Position numbers and translations under genes: made by a program. From NCBI RefSeq assembly GCF_047675955.1, contig NC_132928.1:47486889-47550888 (forward strand): a stretch of DNA of 64,000 nt, given 5' to 3'. This stretch comes from Chlorocebus sabaeus (taxonomy: Eukaryota > Chordata > Mammalia > Primates > Cercopithecidae). The notes under the pieces are model-generated. The model saw only the letters and a list, made by a program, of their open reading frames with translations. It did not search any database and was not told the DNA's origin. Shown one piece after another: positions 56,555-64,000 of this stretch; within the stretch, counting starts at the first letter, position 1; the number at the start of each line of letters is the position of its first letter.

Positions 56555-57570
56555 AATTTGGCATGTTTTTACAGTGGCTAGTACCAGTTTTTCCTTTCCA
56601 TGTTTAGTGCTTCCTTCAGGAGCTCTTATAAGGCAGCCCTAGTGGTGACAAAATCTCTCAGCATTTGCTTGTCTGTAAAGGATTTTATTTCTCCTTTGCT
56701 TATGAAGCTTAGTTTGACTGGATATGAAATTCTGGGTTGAAAATTCATTTCTTTAAGAATGTTGAATATTGTCCCCCACTCTTTTCTGGCTTCTGGGATT
56801 TCTGCCGAGAGATCTGCTGTTAGTCTGATGGGCTTCCTTTTGTGGGTAACCTGACCTTTCTCTCTGGCTGCACTTAACATTTTTTCCTTCATTTCAATCT
56901 TGGTGAATCTGACAATTATGTGTCTTGGGGATGCTCTTCTTGAAGAGTATCTTTGTGGTCTCTGTATTTCCTGAATTTGAATGTTGACCTGTCTTGCTAG
57001 GTTGGGGAAGTTCTGGATAATATCCTGTAGAGTGTTTTCCAAGTTGGTTCCATTCTCCCCGTAACTTTCAGGTACACCAATCAAACATAGATTTGGTCTT
57101 TTCACATAGTCCCATATTTCTTAGAGGCTTTGTTTGTTCCTTTTTGTTCTTTTTTCTCTCATCTTGTCTTCACACTTTATTTCATTAAGTTGATCTTCAA
57201 TCTCTGATATCCTTTCTTCTGCTTGATCGATTCTGCTATTGATACTTGTGTATGCTTCACGACGTTCTCATGTTCTGTTTTCAGATCCATCAGGTCATTT
57301 ATGTTCTACACTAAACTGGTTATTCTAGTTAGCAATTCCTCTAACCTTTTTTCAAGGTTCTTAGCTTCCTTGCATTGGGTTAGAACATGCTCCTTTAGCT
57401 CAAAGGAGTTTGTTATTACCCACCTTCTGAAATCTCCTTCTATCAATTTGTCAAACTCATTCTCCATCCAGTTTTGTTCCCCTGCTGGCAAGGAGTTGTG
57501 ATCCTTTGGAGGAGAAGAGGTGTTCTGGTTTTTGGAATTTTCAGCCTTTTTGCACTGGCTTTTTCCCTTC
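56555..57570 (-). pseudogene. Outer L1 ORF1, disabled
   Basis: The C-terminal half is open from 57105 down to 56626 (KRPNLCLIGVPESYGEN through LRDFVTTRAAL). The N-terminal and coiled-coil half lies in another frame (57306-57635, with NSLPAGEQNWMENEFDKL). At least one frameshift and one premature stop separate and end them. The boundaries are approximate. Confidence 0.82.
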
Positions 57571-58918
57571 TTTGTGGATTTATCTACCTTTTGTCTTTGA
57601 TGTTGTACCTTTGAATGGGGTTTCTGAGTGGACATCCTTTTTGTTGATGTTGATGCTATTCCTTTCTGTTTGTTAGTTTTCCTTCTAATAGTCGGACCCC
57701 TCTGCTACAGGTCTGCTGGAGTTTTCTGGAGGTCCACTCCAGATACTGTTTGCCTGGGTATCACCAGTGGAGGCTGCAGAACAGCAAAGACTGCTGCCTG
57801 TTCCTTCCTCTAGAAGCTTCATCCCAGAGGAATACCCGCCAGCTGCCAGCCAGAGCTCTCCCGTATGAGGTGTCTGTCGACCCCTTCTGGGATGTGTCCC
57901 GGTCAGGAGGCACAGGGGTCAGGGTCCCACTTGAGGTGGCAGTCTGTCCCTTAGTAGAGCTCGAGTGCTGTACTGGGAGATCCGCTGCTGTCTTCAGAGC
58001 TGGCAGGCAGGGACATTTAAGCCTGCTGAAGCTGCTCCCACAGTCACCCCTTCCCCAAGGTGCTCTGTCCCAGGGAGATAGGGATTTTATCTATAAGCCC
58101 CTGACTGGGGTTGCTGCCTCTTTTTTCAGAGATCCCCTGCCCAGAAAGGAGGAATCTAGAGGCAGTCTGGCTACAGTGACTTTGCTGAACTGAGTGGAGT
58201 CCACCCAGTTCGAACCTCCCAGCATCTTTGTTTAAACCATGAGGGGAAAACTGCCTATTGAAGCCTCAGTAATGGTGGACGCCCCTTCCTCCAGTAAACT
58301 GGAGCATCCCAGGTCGACTTTAGACTGCTGTGCTGGCAGTGAGAATTTCAAGCCAGTGGATCTTAGTTTGCTGGGCTCCATGGGGGTGGGATCTGCTGAG
58401 CTAGACCACTTGGTTCCCTGGCTTCAGCCCCCTTTCCAGGGGAGTGAATGGTTCTGTCTCGCTGGCATTTCAGGTGCCACTGGGGTATGAAAAAAACAAA
58501 AACAAAAACACAATTCCTGCAGCTAGCTTGTCTGCCCAAACAGCTGCCCAATTTTGTACTTGAAACCCAGGCCCTGGTGGCATAGGCACCTGAGGGAATC
58601 TCCTGGTCTATGGATTGCAGAGACCATGGGAGAAGCATAGTATCTGGGCTGGAATGCACCATCCCTCAGGGCACAGTCCTTCATGGCTTCCCTTGGCTAG
58701 GGTAGACAGTTCCTCAACCCCTTGCACTTCCCAGGTGAGGTGATGCCCCACCCTGCTTCCGCCCACCCTCCATGGGCTGCACCCACTGTCTAACCAGCCC
58801 CAGTGAGATAAGCCAGGTACCTCAGTTGGAAATGCAGAAGTCACCCACCTTCTGTGTTGATTTCGCTGGGAGCTGCATGCCAGAGCTGCTCCTATTCCTC
58901 CATCTTGCCAGCCCAGTC
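57571..58918 (-). promoter_or_regulatory. Outer L1 5' UTR
   Basis: About 1.3 kb of GC-richer sequence between ORF1 and the element's end, with a (CAAAAA)n-like stretch at 58490-58512. The terminal minus-strand sequence keeps the AAGATGG YY1-type core (58900-58906). L1 5' UTRs drive sense transcription and often antisense transcription. Here antisense transcription would run rightward past 58.9 kb. The open frames inside it are incidental. Confidence 0.7.
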
Positions 58919-59056
58919 CTAATTTTTGTATTTTTAGTAGAGACGGAGTTTCATCATGTTGACCAGGCTGGTCTTCAACTCCTGATGTTAGGTGATCCGC
59001 CTGCCTTGGCCTCCCAAAGTGCTGGGATTACAGGCATGAGCCACTGTGCCTGGCCC

Positions 59057-59225
59057 GTGACACACATTTTTAAGGGTTTTGCTGTTTACTGCTCTCCTTC
59101 CTTTCATAAGTTTATATGGAGTTAAAATTCTATGATCAGTGTAAGAGAGTGTGTTCCCCTTACACTTTTCAAATTACATATTTCCATTGTGAGTAATCCT
59201 TTTTACAGATCATCTCCACTAGCAC
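59057..59225 (-). mobile_element. Old L1M (right part of the split element)
   Basis: cacacatttttaagggtttt and gatcagtgtaagagagtgtg continue the L1M ORF2 end that stops before the nest at 46132. The match fades by about 59225. Confidence 0.5.
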
Positions 59226-59471
59226 TCAAATCAATATTTGTCCAGTCCTGCCCTTCCTTGTCCTATGTATATAGGACACACTGCTCCTAGCAAGAAAGTT
59301 CACACCCAACAAGAGGAATAACAGAAGTTTTTTTGTTTGTTTGAACCTAAAAATAAAATGCTGACGGTGATTAATTCATGAAATCTTAATTTTATTCAAA
59401 TTATATTAGACTATCCTAAAGGAAAAAAGAACAAAGGCAAAATATTTTTTACCTCAACCCATTGTCATATA
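59226..59471. other. Unassigned AT-rich DNA
   Basis: No gene or named repeat. Confidence 0.4.
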
Positions 59472-59487
59472 GATAATCTTCAACTTA

Positions 59488-59634
59488 CTTTCATTTATTT
59501 ATTTATTTATTTTTAGTAGAGATGGGGTTTCACTGTGTTTGCCAGGCTGGTCTCAAACTCATGACCTCAAATGATCCATCCACCTCGGCCTCCCGAAGTG
59601 CTGGGATTACAGGTGTGAGCCACCATGCCCGACT
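59488..59634 (-). mobile_element. Half Alu integrated with its own target duplication
   Basis: Only the left Alu arm (up to the A-rich linker, with a (TTTA)n end) is present. It is flanked by gataaWcttcaactt at 59472-59486 and 59635-59649, so it integrated at this length rather than being trimmed later. Confidence 0.88.
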
Positions 59635-59649
59635 GATAAACTTCAACTT

Positions 59650-59784
59650 TCAATCTGCTGGTCTACTTGTACGTTTGCAATTCTTCAGAAATGCGACATG
59701 GCTGATATTTTACCTCCTTTGAAGAAATTTAAACTTCTTGAGGTCAGGAGCCATTCTTCTATACCTTTTATAGAATAAGTTAGA
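59650..59784. other. Unassigned DNA
   Basis: The phrase cttcttgaggtcaggagcca resembles part of an L2 3' end, too short to call. Confidence 0.35.
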
Positions 59785-59968
59785 GAACCATAAGATGGTA
59801 GAGCTGGAAGTCGCCTCTGTATTTCTCTAGTCTGAATTTTTCTACAGATGGGGAAAATGGGTCCCAGAAAGGTGGAAGAACTTACCCATGATCAGGAGCT
59901 ATTTAGAGGCCAGCAGGTATTAGAACCTGTGTAACCTGACTCCTCTTTCAATGCTCTTAGCAGTGCCT
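59785..59968 (+). mobile_element. MIR3-like SINE
   Basis: gaaccataagatggtagagc, tggaagtcgcctctgtattt, cagatggggaaaatgggtcc and gaacctgtgtaacctgactc follow the MIR3/MIR order on the plus strand. Confidence 0.65.
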
Positions 59969-60084
59969 GCCCTCAAAGGTAAATCTATGAAGAAAAGAGA
60001 ACACTGCCTGTCTTATTTAGAGTAGGTTAATAAAAAGTGCTTCTCCGAATCATTCTGAATCTATTAGCTAGACTCATACAATGT

Positions 60085-60290
60085 TTGCAAGACTTGAATG
60101 AAATGTCCATTTCCAAGTGGTATGGCTTTCTCCTGCATCACTGGAAGGGATTATTCATAAATGAACTCTCAGGAAATGGTATGGTTCATCCACCATAAGG
60201 AGTTACTGAATATCAACCAATTAAATCTTGGAGTCTGTTCCATCCAAGGACAATTATTTTTGGTTTGTTGTGTTCGTGTTGTAGATCAAA
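60085..60290 (+). repeat. Unidentified repeat, copy 1
   Basis: Matches 61218-61420 in direct orientation with roughly 78 percent identity by eye. Shared landmarks are aaatgaactctcaggaaat, ttcatccaccataa and caattaaatcttgga. I cannot assign it to a family, and no coding potential is seen. Confidence 0.75.
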
Positions 60291-61217
60291 CCTTTTATCC
60301 AGTCTTCTGTTGGCTGGTATGTGCTCACAACTCACCATCCATCCAAGGCAGATAAATACTTTGGAACATAAGAAAAACATATTTAGTTTATTTGCATCTT
60401 CTTTTTAAATGACTTTTTTCATGAACTATAAGCATTCAGATTAATAAAATAAAGATTTTAAATGGGGATGTACAATTAAGAAAGAGAAAACTAATTTCCA
60501 GACACCATAAGAGGCAAAGCAGTAGCTGGGATTAAATATAAAACTTGACTAAGACTATGGTAGTCATAGAAAGAGATTAAGAAAGGGAAAAGAAACAAAA
60601 AGAAAGAAAAAGAGACAGAAGGATTGATATGGAATAATTCTCATTATCTAAGAGGAGGAGGTCTTAAGCAATATCAGGTTCTCTATATCAACCTCACAGT
60701 GAACAAAAAAGTTGAATTCATAAGTTTAGTTCTCATGACGATTTTTGATAAAAGCCAACCCCTCTACACAAAAACATAAATATAGTAAAGGCATTTATTT
60801 GAGATGGTAAGGTAATGAGGTTCAAGTTTATAGATATTTGGTAGTCCAGGCTAATCTGACAATAAAAGTTAAAATATTTACAGGTATAGATAGATATCAT
60901 GTTTCTCAGACTCTTAACTAAATGCTTAATAAATATAATAACTTCAGCTAGGTATGACTTGAGAGTTGAAGTTAGACTTCCAGGAAGCTGTTCTATTTTG
61001 CTAATTAAAGACAAATGTATATGCTTGGGAAAATAGATAAATGAGTGGAAGGACATGTGTTATAGCAACAAAGGAACCTACCAATCTGATGTGGAAGGAA
61101 ATCATGCTTCTTCTAAATACAGGTGACCCGCTAGGATCTGTGCTTAATGAAAACTCTAGAATTTGCTAGAATGGCATGAATATTTCAAGTCGAGCCATCA
61201 CAGCTTGGGCAAAACAT
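60291..61217. other. AT-rich unassigned DNA between the two copies of the unidentified repeat
   Basis: Contains an A/G-rich stretch at about 60570-60625. A minus-strand frame of about 107 codons at 60733-61056 has no recognisable domain. Confidence 0.4.
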
Positions 61218-61420
61218 TTTTAAGACTTGTGTGGAATGTCTACTTCCAAGTAGCATGACTTCCTCATGGGCCACTATAATGAATTAGACTTAAATGAACT
61301 CTCAGGAAATTGTATGATTCATCCACCATAAAGAATTATTGGATATCAAGCAATTAAATCTTGGAATCTGTCCCATGCAAGGACAATAATTTTTGTTTTG
61401 TTGTAGTTAGTGTTTAGCTC
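61218..61420 (+). repeat. Unidentified repeat, copy 2
   Basis: Direct copy of 60085-60290, offset about 1.13 kb. A further short echo of the sequence just before copy 1 (ctattagctagact, 60061-60074) occurs at 61638-61651, which hints at a longer, more decayed unit. Confidence 0.75.
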
Positions 61421-61791
61421 TTTTTCCTGGTTAGTGTAATAAAACCATGCTGTCTGCATGTACACTTGGGCTGTCCACTTAAAATTGGGACCTGATACTT
61501 CTAAAAAACTGTTCTTGCCTTGCTGATTTTGGCAGTGGAGTTAGAATGCAAATTTTGTAGCTCTCTCTGGGAACCTACATGGAATTCTTTTACAGCTTAA
61601 TTCACGACCAGTGAATAGGAGGGATACATTCTTCCTATTAGCTAGACTTGTGAAATATTTTTAAAGGATGTTTTGATTGATTGGTTGCTTCATTGTGTTA
61701 ACTGGGTGGCGCCTCTCCAGAAACAGTAGGTTCTGAAGCATCTTTTACATAAAAATCATAACAGGTCACTCTGCAGTCAAAAAATCTTTCA
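61421..61791. other. Unassigned DNA
   Basis: No gene or named repeat recognised apart from the ctattagctagact echo. Confidence 0.4.
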
Positions 61792-62078
61792 TGCCAGATG
61801 TAGTGGTTCATGCCTGTAATCCAAGCACTTGGGGAAGTGGAGGCGAGTGGATCACTTGAGACCAGGAGTTTGAGACCAGCCTGGCAAACATGGTAAACCC
61901 CCTCTCTGTTAAAAATACAAAAATTAGCCAGGTGTGATGGCGCATGCCTGTAATAGCAGCTGCTTGGGAGGCTGAGGCACAAGAATCGATTGAACCCCGG
62001 AGGCAGAGGTTGCAGTGAGCCAACATCATACCATTGTACTACACCTGGGCACAGATTGAGACTCTATCTCAAAAAGAA

Positions 62079-62080
<2 letters not shown>
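61792..62080 (+). mobile_element. Alu element with a microsatellite at its tail
   Basis: Two-arm Alu from tgccagatgtagtggttcat to ctcaaaaagaaat. A (GT)20 microsatellite starts immediately after the short A-rich tail. Confidence 0.9.

Positions 62081-62120
<40 letters not shown>
62081..62120 (+). repeat. (GT)20 microsatellite
   Basis: Forty uninterrupted bases of GT. A pure repeat of this length is usually length-polymorphic. Confidence 0.97.
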
Positions 62121-62122
<2 letters not shown>

Positions 62123-62124
62123 TT

Positions 62125-62900
62125 CATATCCTTACCTCACTGTTAGGTGAAATCTAAAGTCTTCAACATGATCCGTTAGGCCTATGTGATCTGGCTCTGC
62201 CTCAGTCTCCAGCCACCCACCTTTGCTATACAGGTTGAGGATCCTTAACCTTAAAATACAAAATACAAAATGCTTCAAAATTCAAAACTTTTTGAATGCT
62301 GACAAGATACCATAAATAGAAAATTCCACACTTGACCTTATATGATGGGTTGCAGTCAAAACACAGTCAAAAGTTTGTTTCATGCACAAAATTATTTAAA
62401 ATATTGTATAAAATTACCTTCAGTCTATGTGTATATGGGATACTTGGAACATAAATGAATTTTGTGTTTAGATTTACTATGGATATGCAAATATTCCAAA
62501 ATTCAAAAAAAAGTCCCAAATTTGAACCACTTCTGGTCCCATTTTGGACAAGGGATAATCAACCTGTACTAGACTTTCTTATCTGCTTTTCCACCATGAG
62601 GCTTTTACCCCAACTATTCCTGCTGTCTGAAATGTTCAACATCTGGATAGTTCTTTCTTGTCTTCTATGTCTCAAGTTAAATGTTCCTTCCTAACCCCCT
62701 CCAATCCCAAATTAGGTTCTCTAAATATGCTCTGTTACAGTGCCCTGCACATTTTCTTTGTAGTATCTACCACTGTTTTCGATTATGGCATTTATTTGAA
62801 TAATTATAGCTTATCAGTGAAAGACAAGTTCCAGGATTTCAGAGACCTGTTTGTTCTGCTCAATGCCGAATGCTCAGGTGACAGGAATTTAGCATCTCCT
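62125..62900 (+). mobile_element. L2 LINE, split by a Tigger-type DNA transposon
   Basis: Left: gtgaaatctaaagtcttcaa, gcctatgtgatctggctctg, cctcagtctccagcc. Right: ctgtctgaaatgttcaacat, tctcaagttaaatgttcctt, gcatttatttgaataattat and agtgaaagacaagttccagg. Both halves are in L2 order and collinear across the inserted transposon. Confidence 0.75.
62229..62568 (-). mobile_element. Tigger7-like non-autonomous DNA transposon
   Basis: Terminal inverted repeats tacaggttgagg (62229-62240) and aatcaacctgta (62557-62568), each ending at a TA dinucleotide as expected for TcMar insertion. Internal segments (aaaatacaaaatgcttcaaa, ttgtttcatgcacaaaatta, ttctggtcccattttggaca) fit the Tigger6/7 group. No transposase remains. 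Confidence 0.8.
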
Positions 62901-63030
62901 GAATGGATGGAGGTTTACAGTGTCAGGGCGTTGGCTTTCCTGATTTTGATCGGTCCAGTAGGCATTGTGCTTAAAATATTGTTCTGTTTTATTTTGTTTT
63001 ATGGAGTAGTTTCTTCCCCCTCCCACCCCC
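62901..63030. other. Unassigned DNA next to an Alu
   Basis: Ends with a C/T-rich stretch (cttccccctcccaccccccg) where an Alu tail would be expected. Confidence 0.45.
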
Positions 63031-63314
63031 CGGATACGGAGTCTCGCTCTGTCGCCCAGGCTGGAGTGCAGTAGTGCAATCTTGGCTCACTGCAACCTCC
63101 GCCTCCCGGTTTCAAGTGATTCTCCTACCTCAGCCTCTCGAGTAGCTGGGACTACAGGCACATGCCACCAAGCCTGGCTAATTTTTTGTATTTTTAGTAG
63201 AGACAGGGTTTCACTGTGTTAGCCAGGATGGTCTCGATCTCCTGACCTCGTGATCCGCCTGCCTTGGCCTTCCAAAGTGCTAAGATTACAGGTGTGAGCC
63301 ACTGTGCCTGGCAT
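63031..63314 (-). mobile_element. AluY/Sc-like element without a clear A-tail
   Basis: The Alu body starts ggatacggagtctcgctctg directly after C-rich DNA rather than a T-run. Only a remote ttttattttgttttatgg lies 30-50 bases upstream. Right-arm wording includes gttagccaggatggtctcga. No target duplication was found. Confidence 0.88.
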
Positions 63315-63909
63315 CAGTTTAAGACAAATAGGATAGCAGACATTCTTTCCTTTCCAGCACTCCCTCTACCATGCCATCCTGGGGAAACATCTTCTTCCAT
63401 GGACAGTGGGAAAGGGTGCTCACTCTGCAGAGAGGACAGATGGGAGCCCAGGTGCATGATCCAGGGCAGCATCTTCTTAGCTCAGAGGAGGGGTTGAGCT
63501 GTTATGGAAGGCCAGGTAGAGTCAGGACCCAGTCACCAAAAACCTGTATCATCTGGGTACCACCCATGCCAGAAGCAGTTAGCAGTAGCCACCTGCCCTT
63601 TCTCCCCTGGGGCAGCTATGGGCTGACCCCTGAATTCTCCCTAGAGCCTCTAGACCTGAGGCCACCCTCAAGAGCAGTGTCCTCTGAGGGGAAGAAGTGA
63701 CCAAATGGTACAGAAGCCTGGTAATGGCCTGTAATCAGTTTTTACACTAAAGGAAAAAGTAGTTTAACCTAAGGTCTTCCTACTTCTTCATCCACCAAGG
63801 CTGAAAAAGTAAATATTATTTTATTATGGGTTTAAGTTGACCTAGAAGAAAGGAGAACCAAAAACACTGTATCCTTGTGGGAGATACTGTATGCCAAGAG
63901 GAGCCAGGG
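63315..63909. other. Unassigned DNA
   Basis: GC content is slightly higher than around it. A 109-codon frame (63371-63700) overlaps it but shows no recognisable domain, so no gene is called. Confidence 0.4.
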
Positions 63910-64000
63910 CAGGTGGTGTAGTAAAAGCACAGGGCCAAAGAGTCAGAAGGTTTGAGTTGGAGTCTTTGGTTCAGGCCTCATCAGCTTAGTCACTTCCCCA
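63910..64000 (-). mobile_element. MIR SINE, cut by the window edge
   Basis: tggtgtagtaaaagcacagg, caaagagtcagaaggtttga and tagtcacttcccca follow the start of a minus-strand MIR. The rest lies outside the window. Confidence 0.6.

Larger units (their letters stand above)
46321..58918 (-). mobile_element. Outer full-length L1PA-type element, interrupted by a second L1
   Basis: From the 3' UTR (ttattatactttaagttctg) at the left to the 5' UTR end (cctccatcttgccagccc) at the right. About 6.4 kb of L1 remain once the inner L1 is removed. The target duplication ctaatttttgtaYtttta lies at 46303-46320 and 58919-58936. The 5' UTR (about 57.6-58.9 kb) is longer than the inner element's, which suggests an older subfamily. 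Both ORFs are disabled. Subfamily not resolved. Confidence 0.9.
46145..59056 (-). mobile_element. AluS-like element split by a 12.6-kb nest of two L1s
   Basis: The right arm lies at 46145-46320 and the left arm at 58919-59056. The outer target duplication is gtgacataacacattttt (from 46133) versus gtgacacacattttt (59057-59071), differing by a small indel. The split point in the linker (ctaatttttgtaYtttta) is the L1 target site. Its left half alone reads as a half Alu. Confidence 0.88.

Noticed and set aside
46321..58918. Active L1 source element
   Set aside because: Both L1s have frameshifts and stops in ORF1 and ORF2, so neither can move on its own.
58772..59125. 117-codon frame spanning the L1 5' end and an Alu
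   Set aside because: It joins L1 5' UTR to Alu antisense sequence and is explained by the nest.
63371..63700. 109-codon frame in low-repeat DNA
   Set aside because: No recognisable domain; an exon cannot be excluded but is not supported.

Overview
The window looks like primate, almost certainly human, nuclear DNA. It is AT-rich, CpG-poor, and packed with Alu elements (about 38 whole or partial copies, several with AluY-type sequence), L1PA/L1PB LINEs, MaLR LTRs (THE1/MST/MLT1), MIR, L2 and old DNA transposons. I see no protein-coding gene, tRNA, rRNA or CRISPR array that I can support. The open reading frames are short and are explained by Alu antisense frames, decayed L1 ORFs or low-complexity DNA. 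The window is therefore probably intergenic or deep intronic.

Layout. 0-14 kb: a Tigger fossil split by an Alu, MLT1 LTRs, L2/MIR remnants and a dozen Alus in otherwise unassigned DNA, with a G/A-rich tract near 10.5 kb. 14.3-17.5 kb: a four-layer nest in which a MER5A-like DNA transposon was split by an L1, the L1 by a solo ERV LTR and the LTR by an Alu; two more Alu-type elements sit in the L1. 17.5-24 kb: Alus with MIR/L2 remnants. 24-28.1 kb: the least repeat-rich stretch. 28.1-30.7 kb: an L2 and an MLT1 LTR, followed by a small complex rearrangement in which one nearby segment is copied in direct and another in inverted orientation. 31-33 kb: a strong CTCF-like motif and a TG-rich low-complexity tract. 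33-41 kb: MIRs, a THE1 solo LTR, a 7SL-derived monomer, an old L1M and a probable L3/CR1 relic. 41.4-46.1 kb: scrambled L1 pieces with inserted Alus and an MSTA-like solo LTR.

46.1-59.1 kb is dominated by a second nest: an Alu was split by a full-length L1PA-type element (minus strand), which was itself split in ORF2 by another full-length L1PA (minus strand, about 6.1 kb). Each junction has a target-site duplication. Both L1s carry disabled ORFs. The outer one has also lost a catalytic Asp of the reverse transcriptase and the His of its C-terminal Cys/His motif. 59-64 kb: L1M remnants, a diverged local duplication of an unidentified sequence, a (GT)20 microsatellite, a Tigger-type element inside an L2, and MIR at the right edge.

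Nothing here acts as a pathway or operon. The biological content is the insertion history, a few candidate regulatory sites (CTCF-like motif, L1 5' UTR promoters, two unproven candidate conserved stretches), and structure-prone DNA. All family names come from recognising consensus features by eye. Subfamily labels are tentative, and repeat boundaries without target-site duplications may be off by tens of bases.
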